Made by a program: the position numbers and the translations under genes | Notes under the pieces: model-generated | The model's input: the letters and a program-made list of their open reading frames with translations, nothing else | What the model was told of the DNA's origin: nothing | Databases searched by the model: none | Shown: positions 9,405-18,959 of the stretch, in pieces | Layout of the letters: each line of letters starts with the position of its first letter | Numbering within the stretch: position 1 is the first letter of the stretch | Assembly: GCA_965201085.1 (NCBI GenBank) | Contig: CBDAVS010000025.1 | Coordinates: forward strand, 248,001-312,000 | DNA from: JAPOUP01 sp965201085 | GTDB lineage: Bacteria; Pseudomonadota; Alphaproteobacteria; Rhodobacterales; Rhodobacteraceae | DNA: 64,000 bases | Reading direction: 5' to 3'

Positions 9405-9892
9405 CTATTCGTCCGCCACTCGGATCCAGACCATCTGGATGTGCACGTTGGCGTCCTTGATCAGATTGAAGACCGGGCACGCCGCTCGGTCTCTTCGACA
9501 ACGGTTTTCAGGCGGTGCCTCAGTATCTTTCGTGCGTACCCCTGCCTCGACCTTGACAGTCTGAACGTGAGGAACGGTCCCGCGCATTCCGGCTCTGCCG
9601 CGTATGTCAATGGTGAAGTTGGCGTCGAAATCGATTCCGTTGTATTTGAACTCCATTTCGCGCGCCGTCCTGCCGAATGTGACGGCCTCGCAGCCGCAGA
9701 GCGCGGCGAGCACATCGGTCAGCGGGGTCGGACCGCGGTCGGTTCCGCCATGGGCCGAAGGTCGTTGAAGGTCCAGTGTCCGGCTTCGCCAAAATCGACG
9801 ACTGTAGCAAGCGTACCGTCATTCGATACCGGAAGCGTTATTCTTCTGATGCTCGGTCTGGTGAAATCCGCCATGTCAATGAAGTTGGTCAT
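9405..9892 (-). pseudogene. OsmC-family protein, frameshifted
   Basis: Reading leftwards, MTNFIDMADF and TLPVSNDGTLATVVDFGEAG look like the N-terminal half of an OsmC/Ohr-fold thiol peroxidase. At about 9765 the frame must change to keep HGGTDRGPTPLTDVLAALCG, which holds the conserved central-helix Cys (CGCEAVT). The next stretch, EFKYNGIDFDANFTIDIRG, is good OsmC sequence. A second frame change near 9510 is needed between VRTKDTEA and the end CPVFNLIKDANVHIQMVWIR. Two frameshifts make it a pseudogene unless the base calls are wrong. It is divergent from lacI. Confidence 0.8.
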
Positions 9893-10068
9893 GTTCTTGC
9901 ACCGTACCTGTCTCTCATGCGGCGCTGCCGATACCGCCAGTCCGGTGGCGCATAGAGCAAAGGATTGCATACCCGGTAGTGACCGAGTCACGGCAAGTCA
10001 ACATTTTACGCAAACGATTACAGAAACCGCTTTGCCAGTGTAACCGGAAGACTCGAAGAGGCTGAGAA

Positions 10069-11103
10069 ATGAAGAAAAGCGTGACGCTTAGGGACATCGC
10101 GCGCGAGACCGGGGTTCACGTTTCCACAGTTTCGCGCGCACTTTCCTCCGACCGGCGGGTTGCCATGTCGCCCGAAGTGGTGAGGCGGATACGGGCGATG
10201 GCCGAAACCATGGGCTATCGTCCGAATCGGTTGGCGTCCGGGCTGCGTACACGCCGGACCATGACGGTTGGAATCATGATTCCCGACATTACGAACACGC
10301 TGTTTCCTCCGATCGTCCGTGGCGTTGAGAGCGTCCTTGAGCCGAATGGCTATGCATCGATACTGGTCAATACAGACAATGTGCCGGAACGGGAGACCCG
10401 CCTGTTCGATGTGCTTCTTGAACGTGGAGTAGACGGAATCATCGACGCGTCGGCACACAGCACCGATCCGCTTCTCTCCGAAGTGGCCGGTGAAGTGCCG
10501 GTTGTTACCGCGAACAGGTTGGTGGAGGAGCCACTGCTGCCTTCCGTTGTGAATGACGACGCAGGCGGTCTTCGGAAGATGGTCCGTCTACTTTGGGATG
10601 CCGGGCATCGGAAGATTGGCCATATCGCGGGTCCGGCGGATCTTTCGACCGGCATCGGCCGGCGTGAAGCGTTCGAGGCGGAGATGCGCGCTCTTGAAAT
10701 GGAGGTTCCGGACAGGGCCATCGCTGTCGCGCAGCGATATGATGACATCGAAGGCCGCAGATGCACGGAAGCGCTGCTTGACGGCTGCTCGGGTGTCACC
10801 GCGGTCGTCTGCGCCAATGATCGTCTGGCGATCGGCGCCATCAGCGCTCTCGGGCAGCGTGGCCTTGACTGACCTGGAGATCTCTCGATTACGGGATTCA
10901 ACGACAGTCCGTTCCTCGAACTCATACCACCGGGCCTGACCACGGTGCGGATCCTGCAGTTCGATGTCGGCCGGATCGCTGCGGAGCGTCTGCTTGCGAT
11001 GATTGTGGAGCCTGGATGCCATGTGCCCATGACGACGGTCCTGCCGGTATCGGTGATCGAGCGTGGCAGCGTGGCGGGGCCGAAGTCACGGAACGGTGAA
11101 TGA
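10069..11103 (+). pseudogene. LacI/GalR-family regulator with an in-frame stop
   Basis: A LacI-type repressor: an N-terminal helix-turn-helix (VTLRDIARETGVHVSTVSRA) with the hinge MGYRPNRLASGL, then a periplasmic-binding-like sensor domain. Translation meets TGA at 10870-10872 after GQRGLD, yet the same frame continues with PGDLSITGFNDSPFLELIPP and LTTVRI up to TGA 11101-11103, giving a normal 343-residue length if the stop were sense. The truncated 267-residue product keeps the DNA-binding domain but lacks the last part of the sensor. Its end overlaps the start of the amidohydrolase (ATGA), so the two were one operon. Confidence 0.85.
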
Positions 11104-11850
11104 CGGAGGAAACTGCCCCAATGTCGGTACGACGGCATAGCCCCGGTCGCGGCGGATGTCCGGCAAGGATCATCGCTGTCGAGGAGTATTTCATGCATCC
11201 CGCGCTGTCGGACCATTTTGGCGTCGCGCATCAGCCAGCGAAGATTTCGAATCGCCTGTATGATTATGCCGGGATTCGGATTGAGGAAATGGATGCGGCG
11301 GGCATCGACCTTCAGTTACTTTCGCAGCAATCCCCTGGAACTCAGCGGCTGTCGGACGACATGGCCGTGGCTGTCTGCCGGCAGGTCAATGATGCTTTGG
11401 CCAGGATCATTGCCGAAGCGCCTGACCGGTTTTCGGGATTCGCTATGTTGCTGTCGGTGCTTTCAGGCGCGGCGGCGGACGAGTTTCGGCGATCCGTCGA
11501 GGAGCCGGGCCTGAAGGGGGCGATGATACATGGGCTGAGTAGCGGCCGGTTTGTCGATGTAAAAGAGTTCTGGCCAGTGTTCGCGTGTGCCGAGGAACTC
11601 GGCGTCCCGGTCTATCTGCATCCGGCGTTACCCGATGGCGCCGTCACCGAACGCTACTATGCACCGTATGACCGAAGCCATCCGATGCTTACCCGCGCGG
11701 CCTGGGGATTTGGCGTTGAGGCGGGAACCCAAGCGGTCAGGCTGGTGCCTTGCGGCGTATTTGACCGGCATCCGGACTAGAGATCGTTCTGGGGCATCCA
11801 GGGGAGGCGATTCCACTCCTGTCCCCGACACTTCCATGTTTACGATCTGC
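11100..11850 (+). pseudogene. Amidohydrolase_2-family metal hydrolase, frameshifted and truncated
   Basis: TIM-barrel hydrolase of the ACMS decarboxylase/resorcylate decarboxylase superfamily. The start overlaps the lacI end; MSVRRHSPG at 11121 is an alternative start. RIIAVEEYFMHP is the first metal-binding strand (here EEY in place of the usual EEH). YLHPALPDG holds a metal His, and GFGVEAGTQAVRL is a family block. At about 11775 the frame stops (HPD then TAG), while the next frame continues LEIVLGHPGEAIPLL, so one base has been lost. Homology fades by about 11850. The substrate is unknown. With lacI also broken, the whole unit is decaying. Confidence 0.75.
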
Positions 11851-12249
11851 TGACGGGAGGAAATTCGGTCATTGGCATCACCGCGATTCCTTCCGCCTTA
11901 CGCTGGAATCGGTCAAGCATCTTTGCATCGCTCGCATTCACCACCATATCCACCGCATGAAGAGCGGTTCGCAGTCGCGGTCGCCAGATTTCCGCAATTC
12001 CGCCTTTTCCGGTTCTTCGATCTGTGTTCCGAACGCTTCGGTGGTTGCCATCTTCGGATCTGCTGGGCCGATTTAGTGGAATCAACTGGATTGGGCATTG
12101 AAGGTGGATCGAATTAATGCCAGCGCATTGCTTCATGCATGGACCGCGTCAGTAATGTGGTTCACATGCGAATTCAGGTCCTATAGAGGTTTGAACCGGG
12201 CGTTGCTCCGCATCGTCCAGGCAGGTCTTCCTGAAATGGGAGTGGACAG
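11851..12249 (+). other. Decayed stretch between amidohydrolase and PhyH genes
   Basis: No intact gene in 399 bases. On the minus strand, pieces at 12110-11840 read as protein-like in two frames (MATTEAFGTQIEEPEKAELR, then VNASDAKMLDRFQRKAEG), which suggests a relic of a gene I cannot name. Confidence 0.35.
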
Positions 12250-13149
12250 ATGTCAGAGACGATGACACCCGAACAGATGCAGTTCTACAACGAGCATGGA
12301 TATCTTGTTCTGGAAAGCCGAATTCCGGAGGCGGTGATCACCAGCCTTCGTGACGAAATCGTCAGGTTTGAGGAAGAGGCACGGGGGATGACCGTGTCGA
12401 ACGATCGGCTGGATCTGGAAGACAGCCATACACCGGATAGTCCGCGCATCCGACGGATCAAGCTTCCGCACAGGATCTCTCCCGTTGTTCGTGACTTAAT
12501 GTATTCAGATCATGTGCTCGCACCCGTGCGCGATCTGATCGGGCCTGACCTTCGGCTCCACACAACAAAGCTCAACATGAAATCGGCGGGCTTTGGGGCA
12601 GCCGTTGAGTGGCATCAGGACTTCGCCTTCTATCCACATACCAACGACGACGTTCTGGCCGTGGGTGTGATAATCGATGATATGGGGTTGGAGAACGGAC
12701 CCTTGATGGTCTTTCCCGGCACCCATAGAGGACCGATGTTCGACCACCACGTAGATGGCGTTTTTGCCGCCGCGATGGATCTCGCGGCGGCAGGGCTGGA
12801 TGCCGATGATGCGGTGCCGCTGATGGGACCGGCTGGTTCAATTTCGCTTCATCACGCGCGAATCGTGCATGGATCGGCGCTGAATACGTCCGCCCGAGAC
12901 CGCCGGCTTCTGTTCTACGAGTGCATGGCTGCGGATGCTTTTCCTGTGATGGGCTCGATGACCTCGTTTGGTTCTTTGGAAGAATATGATAATCGGATGC
13001 TCTGCGGCACACCGACCATCGAACCAAGGCTTGATGCCGTTCCGATTCGTATTCCCTTGCCATTGCCCGATGCGCGGGGCTCGATTTATGAGATTCAGAG
13101 GAATCTCAGCAATAAGGGATTCGAGATTTTCGATGAGAGTGCCGCCTGA
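12250..13149 (+). CDS. Phytanoyl-CoA dioxygenase (PhyH) family protein
   Basis: A 299-residue Fe(II)/2-oxoglutarate oxygenase, complete. The iron triad is visible: WHQDFAF gives His and Asp (HxD), and the distal His is in RIVHGSALNTS. GPLMVFPGTHRGP is the typical PhyH loop, and an Arg after the distal His (ARDRRLL) would hold 2-oxoglutarate. Enzymes of this family hydroxylate small amphipathic substrates; the actual one cannot be told. Start from ATG 12250 with GGGAG 8 bases upstream. It follows the broken lacI-amidohydrolase unit on the same strand and may once have belonged to it. Confidence 0.85.
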   Translation: MSETMTPEQMQFYNEHGYLVLESRIPEAVITSLRDEIVRFEEEARGMTVSNDRLDLEDSHTPDSPRIRRIKLPHRISPVVRDLMYSDHVLAPVRDLIGPDLRLHTTKLNMKSAGFGAAVEWHQDFAFYPHTNDDVLAVGVIIDDMGLENGPLMVFPGTHRGPMFDHHVDGVFAAAMDLAAAGLDADDAVPLMGPAGSISLHHARIVHGSALNTSARDRRLLFYECMAADAFPVMGSMTSFGSLEEYDNRMLCGTPTIEPRLDAVPIRIPLPLPDARGSIYEIQRNLSNKGFEIFDESAA

Positions 13150-13258
13150 CTACGATGAACTATCAGCGGGCTACTCAATGGCGGGACTGGAAACGCAGTT
13201 TCGGCCCTCGTGGCACCTTTGACCATGCGCAGGCATTTCCTTAATCCATGGTAATTCA

Positions 13259-13798
13259 TTAGGGAGGTGGCGGTGAGATTGGCGCATCTGGTTGGTTACT
13301 TTGGTTTGCGATCCGTTTCGAATCGGCTGTCTTGTCTCCTCGGAGTGTTTGGTGCTTTGCATACATAAATACGCCTCCCAACGCGGCGATTGTGGAGATA
13401 ACAGTGGCAAGCCTCTCCAATCTGCCTATCGTCCGAGATTTAATTATAGCGTCCAGCTCGCGGCGAAGGTAATGTCGGCGGTCCTCGTCCCAAGGAAAGG
13501 GTGGCCCATGATAGCCAGGATCTCTCGCAAATCCGTTCGTTTTCACGGATGTATAGGTTAATTCCAAGATTCGTGGAACGACGATTTTTGCCCAAGGAAT
13601 TCAAGTGAAGTTCTTTTCCAAAAATACCTCCGGCGGAAACACGGGAAGCTGCTTGAGGATGAAGAAGTTCATGTGGAGCCCGCCAACAGAGAAACGGGCA
13701 GCGCAATCGAGGGGAAGACCGTTCATGTTCGCCAGAACGAGGGCCATCGATACTGTTCGACCTAGGTTGTAGTCTATCGCTGGCGCGTTGTTTTCCAA
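13259..13798 (-). pseudogene. C-terminal relic of a type IIG/Eco57I-like DNA methylase
   Basis: In one minus-strand frame, with an internal TGA at about 13601-13603, I read ALVLANMNGLPLDCAAR, GGLHMNFFILKQLPVFPPE, VVPRILELTYTSVKTNGFA, DPGYHGPPFPWDEDRRHY and LRRELDAI. These are the C-terminal blocks of large adenine methylases of the type IIG restriction/PglX-like group (family form: LNFFILKQLPVLPP, ARDLGYDGPPFPWDEERR, LRAELDA). Everything N-terminal of this, including the methylase core, is absent. After LDAI the homology ends and a short hydrophobic stretch follows. It is the only remnant of a restriction or phage-defence gene. Confidence 0.72.
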
Positions 13799-13985
13799 AC
13801 CACTTCGGGGAATGCTTCCTGTAACTACGGTCCGCTCATTCGTTGATTATTTCGGCGGTGGCGAACAAATCTCGGTTCGCGAATTTGACAAACAGACAGG
13901 CCTGAATCTATGTCCGCAAGCGAAATTCTATTTTCTTTCGGATCCGCGTCGGTTTTGCCGGTCAACCAAATGGGAGCGATACGCA

Positions 13986-14873
13986 ATGAACAATGCCAGA
14001 ATTGGATTCATAGGTCTGGGTCTTATGGGCTCGGCTTTGGCCGGACGGTTGCAGGACCGGGGCTATGCGCTGACGGTAGCGGCAAACGTCACACGTACCG
14101 GAGTCGACGCGGCCGTAGCACGGGGGGCTACCGAAGTCGCAACCGGACGGGAGGTCGCCGCGGCGAGCGACATCATCATGCTCTGCATGGCGACCTCCGA
14201 TCAGGTGGAAACCCGAATGCGCGGATCGGACGGGGTAATCGCGGGGCTGAGCGAGGGGAAAGTCGTGATCGATTTCGGAACGTCGCTTCCTGAATCGACC
14301 CGAGATCTCGGTGCCGGGGTCGCACAGGCGGGTGGCGCTTACCTTGATGCACCGATCGGAGGGACACCGGCGCACGCAAGGGACGGTGCGATCAATATCA
14401 TGGGGGCAGGGGACAGGGCGGCGTTTGACCGTGTAAAACCGGTGCTCGATGATCTGGGAAAGAACGTCTTTCATTTGGGCTCGCTCGGCACCGGCCATAC
14501 AGTCAAATTGATAAACAACTTTTTCGCGCAGTGCGTCGCCAATGCCATGGCGGAAGCGTTCGTCATGGCCGATCGCACCGGTGTGGACCGGCTGTCGCTT
14601 TATGATGTTATGTCCGCTGGCCCCCTGAAATCCGGAATGATGGATTTCATAAAAGCCTATGCTATCGCGGGCGACCCCAACATGCTCGCTTTCTCCATCA
14701 AGAACGCACTGAAGGATGTGGGATACTATCGGCGGATGGCACAGGAAGCCGGTGCGCCCAGCGTTATGGCCGAATGTGCTTTCGGCGCGTTGGCCGACGC
14801 GGCGGAGCAAGGACGGGGAGAGCGCTTGGTGCCCGAAATGGTCGACTATTTTTCCGATAGACTCGGTGCCTGA
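13986..14873 (+). CDS. NAD(P)-dependent beta-hydroxyacid dehydrogenase (HIBADH family)
   Basis: A 295-residue Rossmann enzyme of the 3-hydroxyisobutyrate/tartronate semialdehyde/GLYR1 group. The cofactor motif is IGFIGLGLMGSALAGRL near the N-terminus; DAPIGGTPAHARDG is the substrate loop, and GTGHTVKLINNFFAQ carries the catalytic Lys. Chosen start MNNARIG at 13986; the open frame upstream does not match the family. A second paralog, in a valine operon, lies at 36602-37477, so this copy probably serves another hydroxyacid. It stands alone on the plus strand. Confidence 0.85.
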   Translation: MNNARIGFIGLGLMGSALAGRLQDRGYALTVAANVTRTGVDAAVARGATEVATGREVAAASDIIMLCMATSDQVETRMRGSDGVIAGLSEGKVVIDFGTSLPESTRDLGAGVAQAGGAYLDAPIGGTPAHARDGAINIMGAGDRAAFDRVKPVLDDLGKNVFHLGSLGTGHTVKLINNFFAQCVANAMAEAFVMADRTGVDRLSLYDVMSAGPLKSGMMDFIKAYAIAGDPNMLAFSIKNALKDVGYYRRMAQEAGAPSVMAECAFGALADAAEQGRGERLVPEMVDYFSDRLGA

Positions 14874-15286
14874 GTCGCCCGGCCTTCATTTCGCATATTC
14901 GATCATTGGGGTGATTACGGAACGCTGTAACCACCTTGTGGTGCGTTGATGCGGATCGATTTCTGGCGTCGTTGCTATCCCGATGGGCACAAAGCGAGGT
15001 CTCGGCCCGCATTCCAGCGTAGATGGTGTCTGCCAAAGGAGATGAAACCTATCTGCGGTCGAGGCCGGATGAAATCGACCTTCGGTCGGCTCCGACTCAG
15101 TTTGTGTCCTCGGCCAGCGGGACGGGAGCTTGGTCTACATCAAGGCCCGCTTCGTGTGTTCAAACGGTAAGGTCGACCGGTTTCTTTCGGGCGTGTCATT
15201 CTCGGTCCTACCCGCGCCCGGAAGCAAGTGCGGCTGGTGTCACGCAGGTAGGGGTGGAACACCCGAACAGGTCATCGAACCTCAGG
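14874..15286 (+). other. Intergenic stretch with no recognised gene
   Basis: 413 bases between a plus-strand gene and the converging nlpD-like gene. No convincing coding frame or RNA, and no strong terminator hairpin found by eye. Confidence 0.45.
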
Positions 15287-16471
15287 TCAGTTGAGATATT
15301 GCAGCGGGTCGACGCTATCGACACCTTCCCGAACCTCGAAATGAAGATAGCTTGCGTCGCTGCCGATTTCGGCGATTGTCTGACCGCGTGAGACCGCATC
15401 ACCTTTCCCGACACTCAGATTATCGACATTGGCATACACGGTAAGCAGATTGTCAGGGTGGCGGAGCACAAGGATCTTTCCGTAATCGGTGTCGAGTGTG
15501 ACGACAGCTACGTTGCCATCCGCCGCCGCCGCAACCGGGCTGCCGCTACCGGCGTCAATGTCGATACCATCATATCTTCCTTTTTCGTAGGCACGGATGA
15601 TATCGCCGCTCACTGGCATGATCAGGCGTGTGTCGCGGGTGGCTACGCTGCGCTCGCGCTCGGCGGGCGATGTCGGCTGATCCTGTATTTTGGGTGCTGG
15701 ATCAGGATCCTCTTCGGGTAGAGGAGTGGAGGCACTGGGCGGGACCGGTGTTAGGCTTCCCTCACCCGGAGCGGCGACCCCACGATCCGATTCGGTCGTC
15801 ACCTGCGCCGTGACTGTAGATGGTATGATGAGGTACTGACCTTGCTTCACCGAAAGATCCGGATCGAGTTTATTCCAGTCCGCAAGTGATCGTACCGACA
15901 CATTGTAGAGCCTTGCGATCGAGTAGGCGGTTTCGCCCCTCTCGACTTGATGGCGGATCGACCCGGTTCCACTGGAGGGTTCCCGTCGGGTGACAATGGA
16001 ACCGCCGGAACCTGTTGTCGATTCCACCCTGTCGAGGGCGTCGCGGGCAAGCGTCGTGATATCGATCTCGTCATTTGGAAGGATCGAACCCGTTCCGTCC
16101 GCACTCGAATCGGCAGGGAATTCTTCAACGCGTGTCGGCAGTGCGACGAACTCACCCTGTCGCAGGCTCGTTTCAGGCTCAAGCCCATTGTGGCGAGCGA
16201 GATCGTCCGCATCGATTCCCAGGCGATTGGCCATCTCGGTAACGGTATCGGATTCGCGGGCTATGGCGACCTGATGGTCGGGATAGCTGATCACACCCCG
16301 CGCATCGGCCATCGGACGGGTCTCACGTACCTGTCGCGCCGCATCCGCCGTTCCCAATCCGGTTGCGGAATCGCGGAGGTCTATCTCCAGGGATTCGGAG
16401 CATCCTACGACGGCAAAAACACCTACGCACAAAAGCGCGCGGCTTAAAGCGAATCCTGACGGGTTTTCCAT
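15287..16471 (-). CDS. LysM and degenerate LytM (M23) lipoprotein, NlpD-like
   Basis: A 394-residue envelope lipoprotein. The signal sequence ends in a lipobox (FAVVGCSES). A first LysM-like repeat is near residues 65-110 (ESDTVTEMANRLGIDADDL), a second near 170-215 (VERGETAYSIARLYNVS), then a Pro-rich linker and a C-terminal M23 domain from about 280. In active M23 enzymes the motifs are HxxxD and HxH; here they read RYDGIDID and SYLHFEV, so two zinc His are Tyr. This matches NlpD/EnvC-type activators, which bind and switch on cell-division amidases rather than cut peptidoglycan. It follows surE and pcm, the usual alphaproteobacterial order. Confidence 0.85.
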   Translation of the reverse strand: MENPSGFALSRALLCVGVFAVVGCSESLEIDLRDSATGLGTADAARQVRETRPMADARGVISYPDHQVAIARESDTVTEMANRLGIDADDLARHNGLEPETSLRQGEFVALPTRVEEFPADSSADGTGSILPNDEIDITTLARDALDRVESTTGSGGSIVTRREPSSGTGSIRHQVERGETAYSIARLYNVSVRSLADWNKLDPDLSVKQGQYLIIPSTVTAQVTTESDRGVAAPGEGSLTPVPPSASTPLPEEDPDPAPKIQDQPTSPAERERSVATRDTRLIMPVSGDIIRAYEKGRYDGIDIDAGSGSPVAAAADGNVAVVTLDTDYGKILVLRHPDNLLTVYANVDNLSVGKGDAVSRGQTIAEIGSDASYLHFEVREGVDSVDPLQYLN

Positions 16472-16514
16472 AGCTCCTCCCCGTGTTTGACCATTATCCC
16501 ATCAAAGGCCTCTT

Positions 16515-17159
16515 TCAATTCCATTCCCGTCCTTCAACCAGCGGTACGAAGCGGACCTGACGGAGCTCTTCGTATTCGACTCCCGTCTCGAAGCGCGTCA
16601 CTTTTATCAAGTGCTGCACCGTGTCTGACCGGCCCACCGGGAGAACCATTATACCACCGACCCGAAGCTGTGCCAAGAGTGGCCCCGGTGGATCTTCCGC
16701 CGCGGCCGTTACGATTATCCGCTCAAACGGGGCCTGCTCGGGAAAGCCAAAGCTGCCATCGCCGGTAATCGCGGTGATATTGTGCAATGAAAGCCGCTCG
16801 AATGTTTCGCGCGCTTCCTGTACAAGCGCTTGGTACCGATCAACCGTATATACACGACGGGCGAGCTGGCTCAGAATGGCCGCTTGATAGCCGGAGCCCG
16901 TTCCGACCTCCAGGACCTTGTCCCGCGGCCCAACGCCCAGAGCCATGGTCATCAGCCCAACGATGGAGGGTTGGCTGATCGTCTGACCGCAGCCAATCGG
17001 CAGCGGTACGTCCTCATAGGCACGATCCGCGAAAATACCCTGGATGAATTCCCGACGGTCGATGGCCGTCATCGCCTTTAGCGTACGCTCCTCGGTCACA
17101 CCCTGGGACCGTAGTGAGGAAACAAGCCGCTTCATGGGGTCGGCATCGTTCGATGTCAT
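16515..17159 (-). CDS. pcm: Protein-L-isoaspartate O-methyltransferase
   Basis: A 214-residue SAM-dependent repair enzyme that methylates isoaspartyl residues in damaged cytoplasmic proteins. The SAM motif is VLEVGTGSGYQAA; GCGQTISQPSIVGLMT is the signature preceding it, and ITGDGSFGF and IIVTAAAEDPP are the following motifs. Length is typical. The ATG is one base after the surE stop, so the two are translated together; the nlpD-like gene follows 43 bases downstream. Confidence 0.95.
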   Translation of the reverse strand: MTSNDADPMKRLVSSLRSQGVTEERTLKAMTAIDRREFIQGIFADRAYEDVPLPIGCGQTISQPSIVGLMTMALGVGPRDKVLEVGTGSGYQAAILSQLARRVYTVDRYQALVQEARETFERLSLHNITAITGDGSFGFPEQAPFERIIVTAAAEDPPGPLLAQLRVGGIMVLPVGRSDTVQHLIKVTRFETGVEYEELRQVRFVPLVEGREWN

Positions 17160-17160
17160 C

Positions 17161-17949
17161 TCACTGACTCAGTCGCGCGCCCAGCGCCCCGATCACATCA
17201 TGGGCCGTCAGATCGCAGCGCATCGGCGTGACCGATATATAATGCGAAAGATTGGCATGAACGTCCGTCCCCGGTGCCGTCGGGATGTGCTGTGGGCCGC
17301 CCTTGATCCAGAGAAACCTACGCCCGGAAGGCGATTCGTGGGCCTCGATGCCGAATGCGGTGCCGGAGCGATAGCCCTGTGCCACCACTTTCACTCCTTT
17401 TACCGCCTCCGCGGTCACGGGTGGAAAGTTTACGTTGTAGAATATGCCGTAGTCACTGTCTCCCCACTCACCGACTTCAACCAGCTTCCGTACCAATCCA
17501 GCACCATGAGTCTCCGCGCTCACGAACGGGTTCGCGAGCTGGGCGTTGTTCGGGCCGTAGAACTGGCTGAGCGCGATCGCGCGAACACCCTGCAGGCTCG
17601 CTTCGACAGCGGCTCCGACCGTGCCCGAATAAAGCACGTTCTCCGCCGCGTTGTTACCGCGATTGACACCGGATAGGACGAGGTCCGGACGCTGGCCGTC
17701 GAGAACATCGTAGAGTCCGGCAAGTACGCAATCGGCAGGCGAGCCTTCGGCGGCGAATCGCCTTGGACCCAGTTCGGCGACCATGAACGGATGGGTGTAG
17801 CTGATGCAATGGCCCACCCCGGACTGCTCGAAAGCGGGGGCTACGGTCCAGACATCACCTTCGGGTCCGGCAACCTCTCCGGCGATGGTCTGTAGCGCCT
17901 TCAGTCCCGGGGCATTGATTCCGTCGTCGTTTGTGATGAGAATTCGCAC
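17161..17949 (-). CDS. surE: 5'/3'-nucleotidase SurE
   Basis: A 262-residue metal-dependent nucleotidase acting on nucleoside monophosphates in stationary phase. ITNDDGINAPG at the N-terminus holds the two metal Asp; APAFEQSGVGHCIS and LVLSGVNRGNNAAENVLYSG are the other active-site blocks. The start ATG 17949 opens directly with the conserved MRILITNDDG. First gene of a surE-pcm-nlpD-like unit on the minus strand. Confidence 0.95.
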   Translation of the reverse strand: MRILITNDDGINAPGLKALQTIAGEVAGPEGDVWTVAPAFEQSGVGHCISYTHPFMVAELGPRRFAAEGSPADCVLAGLYDVLDGQRPDLVLSGVNRGNNAAENVLYSGTVGAAVEASLQGVRAIALSQFYGPNNAQLANPFVSAETHGAGLVRKLVEVGEWGDSDYGIFYNVNFPPVTAEAVKGVKVVAQGYRSGTAFGIEAHESPSGRRFLWIKGGPQHIPTAPGTDVHANLSHYISVTPMRCDLTAHDVIGALGARLSQ

Positions 17950-18140
17950 GCTTCAACTACCTTTCCGCTTCATGTTATCCAATAGAATTCGTTGTCGGGA
18001 ATTGAAACCGGATTCGTTTGGATGGTGTGGGTATCGACGCGATATAAGTGAGCGCTACCATCTCATGGTTTCGGCTGACGTGACCGAGAAAGATCCGGCG
18101 CCGCTTCTCGGTCGAACTCCCGTTGCCGTGACGCGAATGC

Positions 18141-18959
18141 TCAACGTGCATTCAACGCCAACTGCCTGTCGCGCTGTCGGCGGACCAGCGCGCGTTTGCT
18201 GATAAGCGACGCGGTGATCACACCCGTGGTGACAATTCCGATCAGGAGGGAGGATAGCGCGTTGATTTCGGGTGAGACCCCGAGCCTTACGGCGGAGAAG
18301 ATCTTTATGGGCAACGTCGTGGCTGACGGCCCGGATGTGAACGAGGCGATTACCAGATCGTCAAGCGACAGTGTGAATGCCAACAGCCAGCCGGAAATCA
18401 CCGCGGGTGCGATGATCGGTAGGGTGACCAGTCGGAAAGCTTCGAAGGGGGTGCAGCCGAGGTCCAGCGCGGCTTCTTCGAGAGCCTGGTCGAAGGTGGC
18501 CAGTCGCGATGAGACAACCACGGAAACGTAGCACATGGAGAACGTCGTGTGCGCCAGAACGATGGTGAGAATCCCGCGGTCAAGTCCGATTCCGATGAAC
18601 AGCAGCAGGAGCGAAAGTCCGGTGATCACTTCGGGCATCACAAGAGGGGCGTAGATCACTCCGGTAAACACGGTTCTCCCCGCGAACCGTCCGGCCCGAA
18701 CCAGGACATAGGCAGCCATCGTGCCGAGCGCAGTGGCGAGGGACGAAGACAGAAACGCAACCTGGAGCGTGACCCAGGCGGCGTCCAGAAATGCCTCATT
18801 CCGGAAGAGCTCACCGTACCATATGGTGGAGAAGCCGGCCCAGACGGTAACGAGCTTTGAAGCGTTGAAGCTATAGATTACGAGAATCACCATCGGAAGG
18901 TATAGAAACGCGAACCCTAACGTCAGTGAGGTCGCGTTGAGCCATGTAAAGCGCTTCAC
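18141..18959 (-). CDS. potI: Putrescine/spermidine ABC transporter permease, PotI/PotC type
   Basis: A 272-residue inner-membrane permease with six predicted transmembrane helices. The EAA loop that docks the ATPase is EEAALDLGCTPFEAFRLVTL, followed by PIIAPAVISG. MPEVITGLSLLLLF is typical of the PotC/PotI branch. Its ATG overlaps the upstream permease stop by 4 bases. Last gene of the transporter operon. Confidence 0.92.
   Translation of the reverse strand: MKRFTWLNATSLTLGFAFLYLPMVILVIYSFNASKLVTVWAGFSTIWYGELFRNEAFLDAAWVTLQVAFLSSSLATALGTMAAYVLVRAGRFAGRTVFTGVIYAPLVMPEVITGLSLLLLFIGIGLDRGILTIVLAHTTFSMCYVSVVVSSRLATFDQALEEAALDLGCTPFEAFRLVTLPIIAPAVISGWLLAFTLSLDDLVIASFTSGPSATTLPIKIFSAVRLGVSPEINALSSLLIGIVTTGVITASLISKRALVRRQRDRQLALNAR

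Noticed and set aside
10870..13603. TGA recoding as sense, suggested by in-frame TGA in lacI and the methylase relic
   Set aside because: Many genes here end at TGA with tight overlaps (ATGA), so TGA is a normal stop. Both cases are in decaying genes.
13962..14810. A 282-codon minus-strand ORF
   Set aside because: Antisense shadow of the clear beta-hydroxyacid dehydrogenase gene on the plus strand.
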